A stretch of 64,000 nt of DNA from Megaustenia siamemsis (GCA_032433765.1 JAVIAB010000092.1:36321316-36385315); one strand, 5' to 3'; positions 46,876 to 59,172 are shown, numbered from the stretch's first letter. The notes: generated by a model not told the origin, from the letters alone. Numbers and translations are program-made.

Positions 46876-47690
46876 CGGCTTGCTGCAGGAGCTACTGAGT
46901 TTAGTGCTCTGTGCACACCGTGAGCTGTGTGTATCATCCGTGTTGATCATGTTTCGATATTCCAATGGTCTACGATGAATGCTGATATCGTATGACAGGG
47001 AACAGTTGGCTGTGTTCACTTTTGTGCAGTTTCGCCTTATGTCTTTTGGCGTGTGCTGAGACTGCTATGATGGGGACTACAGCTACCTTTCTTTGTTTTG
47101 GAGATGAGTTAGTAATTCGGATGATTCCACTGGCACGGATGCTTGAGCAATTATGGATTTTAATTCTTTTGCAGTGATACCGGGGCCTTGAATAACCATA
47201 ATAACCATACCCATATGTGCGAATGCTAATTTATGACGCACTTTGTTTAATGTTTAATTTTTTTTTTGTATTTACCGATCGTGCACGTCTGCTTAAGCAG
47301 GCCATTATTTAAAAATGCACTTTACATTGCTAAAGATGGTTCATAATTATTATGTCATGTGTACTTATTTGTAAATCTTCACTAGTTGACTGTCTGCTGA
47401 GAGAGGGCCCAACTATCTTGTAACGGAGATAGGAAACTCTTATTGAAAGGAAAAATAACTGCAGCATAATTCTATCTGACCATCAGATATGTCCCACAGT
47501 CGGGAAAATGTTTAGGCCCTTTAGTTACTTGACAATCTAAGGGAAGAAGGGACAGGTGGAAGGGCAGATGATCCCATGTGTTTTATACATCCCCGATCTG
47601 AGCTGGTTAGACTGTCTGCATCCTACCAACTGACAATAGTTCCGCGGTCAAGCGCTGGTTTGTGAACATCACTACCTTGGACATGTGTTC
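46876..47690. other. No gene seen
   Basis: The open frame 46992-47177 is unrecognised. The word gataccggggcctt near 47177 echoes dispersed repeat X. Confidence 0.4.
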
Positions 47691-47800
47691 GTGTCTGATC
47701 CTGATCGACGGTGTCAGTTCATCTGGCCTTAAATGGATACCTAATTTTCTGGAGAACAACGCTGCTGTGGTGTGATACTGACCACGTTTTTAAAACAAAT
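47691..47800 (+). mobile_element. Degenerate relative of the SINE body
   Basis: The words cgacggtgtcagttcatctg, ccttaaatggatacctaatt, ttctgg and gtgatactgaccac align in order with the SINE segments cgacggcttccgggttcacc, ttaaatgggtaccag, ttctggg and gtaataccgaccac. No clear A or B box remains. It is an old copy or a sister family. Confidence 0.6.
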
Positions 47801-48147
47801 TTTGTTGGTTTAAAAAAAAAAAATGTCACTTGCACCACTTTCCTCAAACGCTACGAAAATTGATGGACTTTCTTTTCTTTTTTCTTCTTCTCCATGTCTT
47901 GTAGTTAAAATTGTTTGCCTGCAGATAGTTTCCTATTCGAATCTTAATGCCTCCACTTAGCTTAACTACTTGACAAATACTTATCACAAACGTACCTTCA
48001 ACAGCAAGAGCTCTGTTATCCCCTGATCTTGTGGTTGTTGTAGGCAAGACCTTAGATGTTCATGTGACGTAGGCTCACTGTGTAGTGTGGTTAACATATC
48101 AGTTGTTTTAAATCAGTGCAGCAAACGTAGTCTGTTGTTACTATTAG

Positions 48148-48340
48148 GATCATCATCAACTCAACACACCGGGCGAATCCATAGGTGCTAAAATGTTCTC
48201 CACGAGAATCTCGAGAAAATCCAAGGAGAATCCTGATCCAGGTGCACGAACTCTGTCGCACGGCCGGGGATGTAGCGTTCTACTGCTGGCAATGTTACCT
48301 GCGCAGCTGCCGCAATTATGACCTTCAGAACTGCCCAAGG
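48148..48340 (-). mobile_element. Possible LINE 3' end related to LINE-D
   Basis: Plus-strand ggatcatcatcaactcaaca and gaatccataggtgct parallel the LINE-D end (gggtcatcatcattgcactc, catgtccataggtgct). The minus frame ends VENILAPMDSPGVLS. Weak but in line with related families sharing an end. Confidence 0.4.
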
Positions 48341-49655
48341 TTCTTTAACATGAACAAGTGCTCATGTGAGCTGCTGTCGATTGCCGTTACCCGTGAGGAT
48401 CTTACTACACGGGGGGCGTGATAACGCCACGAAGAAACCATGGATTAATTTTAATTTTTTAGGGTAAAAATGAAACGCCACCGTCTGGGTTGGGCTTTCA
48501 GCACGGATCCTTCCTCTCTAGAGGTCGACATCTTACCTCAGAACTAACCAGCACACCCCCTTAGAGGCGGAATATAGGCTCAGTCATTCAAACACACAGA
48601 CTAGAAAAACTCAATTAGACATAAAAGACATACTCACATACTCAATCAAGAAGAGTCAATTACTTAAATACAAAAATGTAGGCACTCAAACTCACAGCCA
48701 GAACAACTCAAGCACATTTACAGACTTAGGACACACAGAAAGTCTGCTGAACATTCATATGAAGTGCTATGTGGCACTTCTACAATTAAACCTTTTAAGA
48801 AATGAGCGTTAAATCAAGCTGATTACTTGCCCGTTCATGCGCGTACACATGTCTACACATACACTGCAGGACTTAGACAAGATTACAAGATGTCGTTTCA
48901 AATGTCTTGTCTAACTTCAAAAAGTGAGAAAAACACATCTCATCATTTGATTTAAAAAAAAAATAAGAAAAAATGTTGCACATTCACCGATTTCACCAGG
49001 ACGACACAGAAAAAAAAGGTAATTCAATCTATGGGATGAACCAGAGAGAAGGTAAATACGTACTTGAAAAGACAGAAACAAAAGTAAATAAAAATTAACA
49101 AAATATAAAGCGCATCAGACATTTTTTCTTGAAATAAATGGATAGAGAGAAAGTAATATAAAATAAAAGGAACAGGGAAAAAAAACGGTCCCAGCAATGG
49201 GATGACGAGGAACACAAAAATAAATTCAAGAAATGAAATTGTTTGAAACACGAAACGAAATGACGCAAATAATGTCAGAATGAATGATTTATGGAAAACA
49301 GTAAGGATGATATGTTTAGATCAGCTTGTGATAAATAAGAAAATAGAGTTTTAAAACTTCAGCCTGCCAATTCTGTCAATATTTCAGAGTTATTTGCCCG
49401 TCTTATCTGCATCTGAATCAAGTACCCATTTCTACAGTTCAGACTATGTGGGAAATGCAATATTTTTACATTTGAATTTTTAAATTGCAATAAAAATTGA
49501 AGAATTTATTTGATGGTACTATTTATACTTCATGATTAGTGCCATTAAAATAAAGAAACTTGGTAATGAAATAAATTAACTTATAGTCTCTTTCCTTGAA
49601 AACAAACAATAACAGTAATGTGGCTTTACAGATAAGGCGTGTTATGTTACGTTTT
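48341..49655. other. No gene seen
   Basis: AT-rich. CTCA/ACTCA-rich wording at 48570-48720 has no clear period. Nothing recognisable. Confidence 0.4.
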
Positions 49656-49657
49656 GT

Positions 49658-49715
49658 TAGGGTCATCATTGCACTCCCGACGCATCCATAGGTGCTTCGA
49701 CTGTCTCTTAAAATA
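49658..49715 (-). mobile_element. Short LINE-D-like 3' end
   Basis: gggtcatcattgcactccc, then gcatccataggtgctt, matches the LINE-D terminus (inverted) over about 40 bp. Confidence 0.5.
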
Positions 49716-49836
49716 CTGAGATAAAGTGTGTGCCGCCCACACAAGCTCACACCTACAAACACAATAATGCAAAATATTGAAGAAATTGTATTTCCTCGGT
49801 TCGACTTAACATATTTGTTTAAGCTGTGATGGACCA

Positions 49837-50025
49837 TCGCCACCAATATCTCTGAGCTTGCCAGCTGAGGGAGGATCGACCAATAGTTGTGACGTTTTCA
49901 GCACTGCGAGCAGGGGCGGTTGTGGATAAAAATGTGTTCAGCAGTATATAGCTCGAGACGTCACAAGTATTGGGGTTTTTGTGGAAAACCCGCTCATCGG
50001 CAGGCTCAGCGATATCGGTGGCGAC
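49837..50025. repeat. Imperfect fold-back with arms of about 70 bp
   Basis: The left arm begins tcgccaccaatatctctgag, and the right arm inverted begins tcgccaccgatatcgctgag. Both continue with cctgcc-like words and cttgtgacgt or gttgtgacgt. A short spacer separates the arms. No coding frame. It could be a MITE, but no TSD was identified. Confidence 0.75.
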
Positions 50026-50716
50026 GAATGCACCCAGTTAGACAACATGGATCATTGTAAACGCTCGAATAATAATGAGTAGAAAAGGAACAAAGAAATA
50101 AACAACATCTCGCAGAAAGCATCGACAGCCTGATGTGACAACAGAAAAGAAAGAAACAACATTTCAAATGAAGCAGAGTACCAACATGACACAAATCGCT
50201 GAGTTTACAGAGTCTAGCAGTACAGAGTTAGGAAAAAGGGCCTTCTCATTGCATAAGCATCTATGAAGTGTCAACAAAAAATAAATAAATAAGATGCTCA
50301 AATATTATGTATTGTTTCTGAAAGATGTTTAAACAAGAGTAGTTCGCTGTTTTGTTGTTGCTTTTTTAAATTGTAAAATCAATTATGACATTGCAAACCA
50401 GACAGAATATGTAACCGGTCCCTGAACTGTGTTTTTAGGGAAGCCTTGAATTCTACTTTAACCTTTATTTATTCTCACATTCTACAATTCTAGAATCGAA
50501 CAAGTGATGCGCCGTTTCTGACAAATATAACTTTACATTCGACAAGATACGAATTCAAAATTCCCAGGTGATTGTCAATGACTGAGAAAACAACGCCACA
50601 GAATCAATTCTAATAACTTTATTCGTCTTTTAGTGCCCTACATTGTAACAATATTAATTCTTATTGATCTACCCAAGTACAACTTGATTTAATAGTCTTC
50701 ATTTTGCAACATTTTA
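50026..50716. other. No gene seen
   Basis: Anonymous AT-rich DNA. Confidence 0.45.
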
Positions 50717-52156
50717 CAATAGAATCCGGTTATAACGAGATCCTTGGAACCATCGAAATATTGTCATTATAACCGTATCTCGCTACATCTAATATATGTT
50801 TAATAATAGGGAAATGTACTGTGTAAACAAAGAAATCACTTTCAAACATGCTTAATGTGAGTGAGCCGAGTAATTGTCCACAATACATGCAATACCTTTT
50901 CCCTGCAACATTTCCTGTGCAGCCAGCATTGTTCAAATATTGACCCTGTCATCCATAATTCTGTATTCAACTTATACTCTGTCGGCTGTGTTCTTACATT
51001 TTTAAAAAACAACATGACTTCTGAAATTAATCTTTTGCTAGTAGGGGCAACTTGTCCCCATTCATGTTGGTAGCAATCAATATGGAAATTCTGTTTGTTG
51101 TGATCTAGTAACCATTCCATGGTTCTTATTTTTCAACGAGCGGTTTGGGACACACTTATAAAGAAAAAAAAGAATCTTGTCCGCGTTGTAAATATTAATT
51201 GGTTTAAATTATTGGATAATTTCCTATTGTTTACTTTGCTTCCACTTATCAGTTGTTTCTTCTGCAACTAACCCTCACGAATACTACTGTCATTGCAGTT
51301 CCATGTGGCACTTCGGTTCAGCCAGCCCATACTTAGGTTGAACTTGGTATGACCTAGACTATCAGCCAGACTTTCCCTTTTCAATAAAATGGCTCCTGAG
51401 ATCGGAATATTCTTGCTCCTATCTGCTGGAACAACTTATGTCAAGCACAGTCAAATATCTTAGTAATCGGCTTCCTAATTGTCTTTCGATTCTACCCATC
51501 GCTTGCAAACGCCGAAATAATAATGTTGCTTCTGTCCTTCAGGATTGTATGTAGTGTGCTAAAACCAAATATCATGCTCCCTCCATATTTCTGCATTTGA
51601 TTTTAACTTCTTGCCCACTTTCTCTATAAACACTACTTTGTTTTAAGTGCTATGCACTTAAGATTCGCGTTTATTGCCAATACTTGAAACAATCGTGATA
51701 GTAAATTGAATGACTTCCGAATAGCTATGAAAAAGCGTGAGAATCCTATGTGCGCCAGACATTGTCTTTATGATGAAAGCCTATTTTCTACCAAGCTGTC
51801 CATGAAACGCAGCTACAGCACAAGCTGTAGGCTTTATTTCCCAACCTCATCCACTGCCGTGTACAAGTAGGCCTTATTAGTGATGCCTAGCTCGCGTTGT
51901 TTCACAGTTTACACACAAACAAGTAAAGTACACACCGTTAATAGTTTTTGTTTTTTTTTTGGTTTGGCTTGGCAAATGTCACTAAATGCGTTATAATGAA
52001 CTTTCAGACTGAGTAATAGGATTATGCAAGATTGTTTGTAATACGATAAATAAGAAAAAGATATACGATAAAGAAGAACAGAAATCGCGGATTTTAAAAA
52101 TGGCCGTTATATCAAGATTCCCCTGATAATCGATATCACTTAAGTGGATTCAACTG
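50717..52156 (-). mobile_element. Decayed pogo/Tigger-like transposon, TA TSD
   Basis: Ends caatagaatccggttat (50717) and, inverted, cagttgaatccacttaa (ending 52156) are flanked by TA (50715-50716, 52157-52158). The minus strand carries transposase remains: KNVRTQPTEYKLNTELWMTGSIFEQ in one frame, then MLAAQEMLQGKGIACIVDNYSAHSH in another. This is the WMT...VDN...AH signature of the pogo/Tigger DDE domain, with the VDN aspartate encoded near 50873. Frameshifts and stops make it inactive. Confidence 0.75.
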
Positions 52157-52577
52157 TAGTAGCTACATGTACAGGTATGTTACCGCTTAGTGAGTACATT
52201 TACAATGATGAAGCTGAGTACCTCATGACGAGGCTATAGAGACAATGATGTGATTATAAATTCAGTTTCCACAGAATTAAATGCAGAACAACATCAAATC
52301 TCCATCGTATATGGCTTAAATGTTGCATTAATTCAATAAAGAATTTAAAGAATACAAATTTTCATTTTATTTTAGTTCCAGTAATAACATCTTTATATTA
52401 AAATTGATGAGTTTTTTTTTCCTGTTGCTGATTAAATTTATCAAGGTAAAAATGTGTAAATTACGTACATTGACGGTCTTAATGAAATAATGTTAGTAGA
52501 TACAAACTAAATAAATACAAATACAATTTGTTTTAAAATACAAATATCATGTATAAAATATATATAAATACAAAGTA
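52157..52577. other. No gene seen
   Basis: AT-rich sequence. Confidence 0.45.
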
Positions 52578-53215
52578 AAGTTGGCTTTATCTACCTTGGA
52601 AGTCACATTGATCGAGAAGGGAATACAAGCAAAGAAATTAGAATCAGAATAGCTAAAGCAGCAATGTCTTTCAGAAGCCTTGAAAAGTTGTGGAAATCAA
52701 AACTCATCAGCACAAACACAAAATTTAGACTATTCAAATCAAATGTACTATCAACCATTACGTATGCGTGTGAAAGCTGGAAAACAACAAGGGATATAGA
52801 AACAAAGTTGAACGCTTTCGAAAATAAATGTCTATGGAAAATACTTGGTATAGCGTGGAACGAATTCAAAACAAACGAGGAAATTAGAGAAATCGCCAAT
52901 CAACCACTAATATCTTCAGTAATAAAGAAAAGACGATGGTCATATGTTGGACATGTGATGAGAAGAGATAATAACCGAATAGCAAAGCAAGCACTCGTGT
53001 GGGAAACAACAGATAGGAGAAAAAGAGGAAGACCCAGAGAGACACTGACAAGAACATTGATGAGAAAGGCAAGAGCAGCAGGATTCAGCTCCCTCAATGA
53101 GATAGAGCTGCTTGCACGGAACATAGACAATTAGCGAGATTTGTTAAAATATATTTAAAAGAATTGAAAACTGCTAGAACAGAAATTCAGATAAGAGAAG
53201 GGGTATCTTGGTCTA
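52578..53215 (+). mobile_element. LINE-G RT C-terminal fragment, long open frame
   Basis: The open frame runs from about 52585 (FIYLGSHIDREGNTSKEIRIRIAKA) through the ATG at 52664 to 53134. It contains SFRSLEKLWKS, FRLFKSNVLSTITYACESW, NAFENKCLWKILGI, KRRWSYVGHVMRRDN and RRKRGRPRETLTRTL. This is the section after the RT palm in a non-LTR element. The YADD box lies upstream of the preserved part, so the copy is 5'-truncated. It is cleaner than most LINEs here, suggesting a younger insertion. Confidence 0.88.
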
Positions 53216-53248
53216 CGCGCTATTGGCCGGCTACGGCTCGAAAGGTCA

Positions 53249-53255
<7 letters not shown>

Positions 53256-53295
<40 letters not shown>

Positions 53296-53298
53296 TAG
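53256..53298. repeat. (ACAG)n microsatellite
   Basis: Ten copies of acag after the LINE-G region. Confidence 0.96.
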
Positions 53299-53314
53299 AC
53301 CCGTGAATTAAGAT

Positions 53315-53400
53315 CGAACATCTCGTCAAGAATAGAGACGGGTGGCGAACAACACTGCGAGCTCTATGCGACGTCAGGTCGCGCTGAAAAGATCAAGCTA
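53315..53400 (+). mobile_element. Short LINE 3'-coding fragment
   Basis: The frame reads VKNRDGWRTTLRALCDVRSR then a stop and KDQAK, a typical WR...LCA basic end of non-LTR ORFs. Too short to assign to a family. Confidence 0.5.
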
Positions 53401-53434
53401 AAGAAATACAAATGTTCCACCTTTTTCAAATTAC

Positions 53435-53561
53435 GACACGGGCGTAATACCGACCACACTACCCCAAAATCATGTGCTGAAGGTCTGTAAAATTGATGGT
53501 CACTAACACCATATTCCCTATACGCCACTTGGCGTGACGAGGCTCTTTACTTTTTTTTTTT
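53435..53561 (+). mobile_element. tRNA-derived SINE, copy 4, 5'-truncated
   Basis: Contains the 3' half: cgacacgggcgtaatac, ccgaccacactaccccaaaa, tcactaacaccatattccct, cgccacttggcgtgac and tttacttttttttttc. The head with A and B boxes is missing. Confidence 0.93.
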
Positions 53562-55192
53562 CTATTTTGTTAAGGACTACAATCTAGCAGAGCATTTACA
53601 TATAAGGTAGTAAATATTCAGAAAATAGAATTGATATTATATTAAATATTTGTGATATAAGACCATGGTTCTTAGACTGGGACTTGTGTCTGTGCCAGAG
53701 ATGGTTATTAGAATACTGGTGTGTCTCTGACGCTCACGTGAACCTGGAGGGCGAATTGTACACTGGGTCAGGTCTCGTCACTGATGATGATGTCAAGTCT
53801 GGAAGCGATATGGGCTGGAAATGTCCGTGACTCACTCATTCAGACATGCATTTATTGATCAGGAATACAGCTCATTTTGTCCAATTTATCTCTCCATGTC
53901 GTTTTCATTTTGTATGTTATCTATCTCTCTGTCGTTTGGCACTTTTTGTGCTTCTCACATTCACATGAAATTTATCATCATTCTTTCTGGTGATGGCTTT
54001 TTGGTATTGTTCTTTCTATCTCGCTGTAATTTGACATTGTTAACGTAAATGTGTGTGTGTGCGTGCGCGCGTGCGTGTGTGCTTGTGTGTGTGTGTGTAG
54101 TTATTCACACTCTGGCCAAGCAGCATGAGGAAGTAGGTTCTTAATCAACTCGAAGTCACCGATAATGATGCAAGCTGTGAATTGTTAATCGTTGACCGCT
54201 GATATGAACTGATGTCCATGTGGTGTTTGATGTTTTGGGCGAGATATCCATCTTATTTTTAGTTGCCATCTTCTCATCATTGTTTTCTCTTGGCAGCACT
54301 TTTATCTGGTCATTCTTATATTTACTTTTTTTTCACCAGCCATTTATAGATTAAAGAAAAACATATTTTTTTAAAGAGGACAATGACACTAATTAGCAGT
54401 CTTCGAACTAAAGGAGAAGAAAAAAAGAGAGAGAAAATAAACAAGAAAACAAGAATTAAAGAAAGAAAAGAAAGAAATATGTATTTTAAAAAATGTGTGA
54501 TCTATTGCGCAAAAAATTACAATCCTTCAGGACTGTCTTCTAAAGAACTGTGTTGCAACCATCATCACGATCCATTTGAATGACTAACGTAGATGGTGAC
54601 TGGAGAAGCCAGATCGTACAAACCTCCAATTTAGTTAGCGATCCATGAGGTTATTTGAGAGCGAATGAGGAAGGAGAAAAAGAGGAGAGAAGGAACATAC
54701 TTTTTCATCATTATTTTTTTTCTATGTAATTTTTATTTAGTTTTGCTTTTTTCTGTTTCTGTGATTTTTTCTTCTTGTCCTGATAGTGTTCTATCTTCAA
54801 TTGCCACTCAGAACCGAGGGAAAATGACTGAGTGTTCTTCACAAAGTTCGCCGGCTCCCTTTACACATGTTGTAATGTGGCTTCTGATATTTTGCTTCTT
54901 TTCACTTGTGGGTGAATTGTTTCTTTCATTTCCTTTCTTTCGAGCTTTATTTTCTTTCTTTATTCTTTCATCCGTCTTTTTAAAATTAACTAAATTTTTT
55001 TTTTACATTCAGCTCTTATGCCTTACGTCATATACATTTATATTTCATCTGTTTGTCTTTCTATTTTCTTATATTGCTTAATCTTCCTGCATCTTGTTAC
55101 CTTCTTTAACAGCATGAACACCCCGTCATTCATTTATTGAACCAAGCATAAGTATTGATATTTATTGATATTTATTGATATTTATTAAATGT
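53562..55192. other. No gene; a (GT)n tract at 54046-54099
   Basis: The open frames 53821-54048, 54383-54583 and 54665-55081 are rich in F, L and S or K and E and match no domain I recognise. The tgtgcgtgcgcgcgtgcgtg run is a dinucleotide microsatellite. Confidence 0.4.
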
Positions 55193-55199
55193 ATATAGG

Positions 55200-55984
55200 T
55201 ATTAAGGTATGCTGATGATACAGTCTTAATCGCTAAGAGTGAAAATGAGTTAATAGAACTGTTGGACATTATAGTTAAAGAAAGCAAAAATAAAGGACTC
55301 AGCCTTAATAGCAAAAGACAGAGGTAATGGTAACAACAAAGAAAAAGACATCACCTCAGTGTAAAATAAAGACAAGTGGAACCATATTAAAACAGTTAAA
55401 TGAATTTAAATATTTGGGAACTTTGTTAACCTCAACGGAAGATGTACAAAAGAGTTGAGATGCAGAATGGCTCAGGCAAAAGCAGCTTTCCAAAAAATGA
55501 GGAAGATACTATGCAATCCATTTTTGACAATAGAAACAAGAAAAAGAGTTCTTAAATGTTACGTAGAGCCAGTCTTAACATATGGATGCGAATCATGGAT
55601 AATAGGACAACAGACAAGAAAATCACTGGAGTCTGTAATATGTGGTTTTACAGAATAATGTTGAGAGTACCATGGACAGCTAAGAAGAGTAATGAAGATG
55701 TTCTGATAGAGGTCAAGGCAAAAAGAGAGCTAATTTCCATATTAGGAAGAAATAATCATCATTTTTTGGCCATGTAATGAGAATGGAACAACTGGAGCAG
55801 TTTGTAACAACTGGAAAAATTGAGTGACGAAGAGATAGAGGGAAGCAAATAGAGAAAAAATAACAGACAGCTTAAGAGAATGACTTGGCAGAAGATCAAC
55901 AGAAATTATAAATATCTGTCGAGATCGAAAGTTGTGGAGAGACATGATCACCTACGCCAACAGGCCCGGTACTTGATGATGATG
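55200..55984 (+). mobile_element. LINE-A copy with intact YADD box but broken ORF
   Basis: It starts RYADDTVLIAKSENELIELLD; the RT box YADD is at 55208-55219. It continues KESKNKGLSLNSK, RMAQAKAAFQKMRKILCNPF (55470 region), KCYVEPVLTYGCESW and, after frameshifts, RVPWTAKK, EVKAKRELIS and ITYANRPGT, with a (TGA)n tail at 55972-55984. atatagg at 55193-55199 and 55985-55991 is a possible 7-bp TSD. The family resembles 7750-8352. Multiple indels make it inactive. Confidence 0.9.
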
Positions 55985-56040
55985 ATATAGGCATTCACTT
56001 ATACAACAAAGTATTCAATTTTCTATTTTAAAACCACGTT

Positions 56041-56768
56041 CATCATCATCATCGAGTGCCGTCTCCGCAACGAAGGTTGGCTACCATAGAGCGCCATTCT
56101 GCTCCGGTCTCTTGCTTTGATGGTGCAGGTTGTCATAGGCTGATTTGTCCATCTTTTGATGTTACTCGTCCATGTTAGTCTTGGTCTGCCTCTGCCTCTT
56201 TTACCTTGTATTTTCCCCTCAAGTATTACTTTTAGTAGGCTGTTGTGTCTATAAACATGGCCCGAAAAAGGCATTTGTCTTGTTTGAATTGTGCTTAGTA
56301 GTTCTCATTTCATTTTTAGTTGTTTTAAGACTTCATCGTTTGTTTCTTTTCCTTCCATCCAACTCTACCTATTCTTCTATATATCCACATTTGAAAGGCT
56401 TCAATTCTCTGTTCTGTTTTCTTGCCTTATGTCCATGTTTCTGCACCATATAGGAATATTGAGAAGATGTAACATTTTGCTATTCTTAGTTTTAGCCCTG
56501 ATGTTGTTTGTTTTGATGTTAGTATTCGAATTACTCTCAATGGCTTCCTCTGGACTAGTACTGGATGAGGCTCCAATCTCTTTTATGGTGGTCTGCCATA
56601 TTCGCCTTTCGCGTTCTGAATATGCCTCATGTGTAACACACACTTTGCTGTTTTCGCTTTCTGGGCCGTTGATCATTTTTTATTCATCCGCCCCATCCAC
56701 CGTCACAGACTTTTCACAAATGGGTTGAAAATACCCGGTTTGCCGGCAACATTTTTTTCATTTCATTG
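56041..56768 (-). mobile_element. LINE-B 728-bp copy with 10-bp TSD
   Basis: Perfect aaaccacgtt repeats lie at 56031-56040 and 56769-56778. The minus strand encodes, with frame changes, FLYGAETWTLDKKTEQRIEAF, MWIYRRIGR, HNSLLKVILEGKIQGKRGRG, RPRLTWTSNIKRWTNQ and KARDR, then the (ATG)n tail. The frame upstream of the LYGAETW part (56676-56520) reads EAYSERERRIWQTTIKE and is probably RT-adjacent or UTR. Confidence 0.92.
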
Positions 56769-56778
56769 AAACCACGTT

Positions 56779-57257
56779 ACAGATGATTAACTCAGACACG
56801 AACATCTCCTGGCAACTGCACTAGACAACGACCGGTCTTATTAGCCCCCCCCCCCCACACACACACACACAACACACATACACCCCGGCAGACCCAAAAA
56901 ATGTGAAATTTCCGTAAATATAGTTACTGCTGATTTCATTATGAGCTGTTATCGGTATTGTTTATATGCTTGTTTATAATATGTTTATTGCTTGTTAAAC
57001 TTCTATCATTCATTAGCTTTTAGAGGGCAACATAATTATGTTGTCTGATTGTTTATTCATCAAAAGCCACGATTTATAAACGCTCGCATCTTTTTATATT
57101 CTTTAATATTCAACATCTAACTAAACTTTGGATAGAAACCTGCAAGTTGTTCATATATTATTATAAATAGAAAGTGCATGTTTTATTACCTTACAATGAT
57201 GTGATATCGTGCAGGTGTAATGCTAAATATTTATATTATTTCAAAATGGAAGCTATA
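56779..57257. other. No gene; C/CA tract at 56847-56880
   Basis: A ccccccccccccacacacac run, then AT-rich DNA. Confidence 0.5.
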
Positions 57258-57390
57258 GTTCGTCTTCTTCTTCTACCTTTCAACTCCCTGTGGAGCATAG
57301 ATCTTTAACAATCACTTTTCAAGCCATCCTATCTCTTGACATTCTGATCGTTTCATGCCCTCCCCATCCTCTTCATCTCTCCTATGGGAA
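57258..57390 (-). mobile_element. LINE-F 3' terminal fragment
   Basis: Plus-strand cttcttcttctacctttcaa and ctccctgtggagcatagatc are the inverse of the LINE-F end at 6530-6575. The minus strand encodes the end ...LCSTGS then a stop. Confidence 0.75.
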
Positions 57391-58117
57391 TATGTAATTT
57401 AAAATGAGATTAAAGTGGAAAGTGAAATTATCACAAACTAACATAAGAGAACAACTTATACATTCTCTTGAAAGATAACAACTGCATAATCATCTTACTA
57501 ACAACATGTTCATGATAGCAATAAATAGAGAAGCATCCAAGTCTTGCATAGTTTAACATCTGTTATGTGCAGAGACATTCAAAAGTAGCAACAATTCATT
57601 GCCAAAGAAACATTCTTGTTCAGAGGTGGTAATTTGAATTGCGTGTTTCTGTCCTACCTAACATTACAATAGCCTAGATTCAATGTGTCTCGGCCACGCT
57701 GGTGCCTGTAGTGATGTCACAGTGTCATAAAGAGCGGTCATGCGGACATGTTTCTCACAAAATGCTGTCAGTGTCTGAGTTTCTGAAAGTCATATTCACA
57801 CAGTCTATGAATCGTTGCTTCTATGCACCTGCAGATTCTTGCTTTAGCTGAGTACAACGCACAAAGCTGTTTCTGAATATGTTCATCAGGTATAATTAAT
57901 TTATTAAACAAAAACCACATGGAAAGCAAAAGAAAGAAACGCAAAATCGCCTGATTAAGACAAGCTTAAAGAAAATTAAGAAAATACTAACAAACAAATA
58001 TGCATGTGAAAGGAAGACCGAACATTGTGCATGGATACAACCAGTTAATAATTATAAAAGTGCTACGACGATCATCATTTTCAAGAGGACGTGACTTACC
58101 GGTATATGGGGATAGGC
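57391..58117. other. No gene seen
   Basis: Anonymous AT-rich DNA. Confidence 0.4.
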
Positions 58118-58190
58118 GGCGGGAACAAATGAAGGCTGTGCATGAAAAGTGTTCCTTGTTGCAGTTCCTCATATTACAAGTCGCATGTCT
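58118..58190. repeat. Dispersed repeat Y, copy 2
   Basis: ggcggcgggaacaaatgaag and tgaaaagtgttccttgttgc match 46803-46875. The frame reads RRREQMKAVHEKCSLLQF. Confidence 0.55.
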
Positions 58191-58451
58191 GTGTTAGTAA
58201 CCTCTAGTGACTCGGGCAGATGGTGATCGTAAACCTGGGAAGGCCGACTATCTAAGGGCAGAATCCCCCGACAGAAAAGATCAACTGCTGCCTTGCAGGA
58301 AGATTGGGGACAATCAATGGCTAAGGAAAGCAAACCTGAAAAAATGCTGGCTGAAATCGTATGCACTGGGCCACTGGCGCAGAACACAGTGCAACGTTTC
58401 AACGGGTACTCAATCGGTTGGATCTAACAAGCTTAAACAGACAGCTGTCTT

Positions 58452-58518
58452 CGTATGAGAGTCTGGACGTCCTACTCTGATTGAGTCGTGATCGCAGAGA
58501 GAGAGAGAGAGAGATAAT
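58452..58518 (+). mobile_element. LINE-E-type 3' tail
   Basis: agagtctggacgtcctactc, tgattgagtcgtgatcgcag and (AG)n match the inverted LINE-E end at 43402-43478. The preceding 250 bp do not match LINE-E, so this may be a chimera or a SINE using the LINE-E tail. Confidence 0.7.
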
Positions 58519-59042
58519 TATAAACAGATATGCATAATGGGCAGAAGACAGCACACACACACAAAACAAATAAGGAAATATGAAAAGAGTCTCAAGATAA
58601 TTTTTATTATGAAAGAATAAAAGCGAATAAAATTATGTCTCTTCATCAATTACACATGCAAATACCAGACTGACGCACACAAAACAAAAGACAACATGAA
58701 AGTATAAGACAAAAGAAGAGGTCTAAAAAAAGCAAATATGGAAGTTGTTGTAGAGTAGAACAGACTATTTACACAATGATGCACCTGTAAAAGTTTTCCA
58801 GGCATGCCGGGTGTCGAAAGCTTTAATCATGAACGTCACTAGCACCAAAACATGAGGTTGATAAAGAGGCCTGTAGATTACAGTACTATAGTTATCTGAC
58901 TGATCTCACTCTGTATGTTGCTATTGCATTTTTTCAACTGTTTCCACTTTCATTTATTTCATACTTTGTATTTATTGTGAAAACAATTCCTTTGATTGTA
59001 TGCCTTGAGACGATTCTCTTAAAGTGTTCAACTTTTTGTCAT
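58519..59042. other. No gene seen
   Basis: AT-rich DNA. Confidence 0.45.
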
Positions 59043-59172
59043 AGACTCATTAATCTGGTTTGACTCTTAGACTCATTAATCTGGTTTGACTCTTAGACTC
59101 ATTAATCTGGTTTGACTCTTAGACTCATTAATCTGTTTTGACTCTTAGACTCATTAATCTGTTTTGACTCTT
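59043..59172. repeat. 26-bp minisatellite, 5 units
   Basis: The unit is agactcattaatctggtttg plus actctt. Confidence 0.95.
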
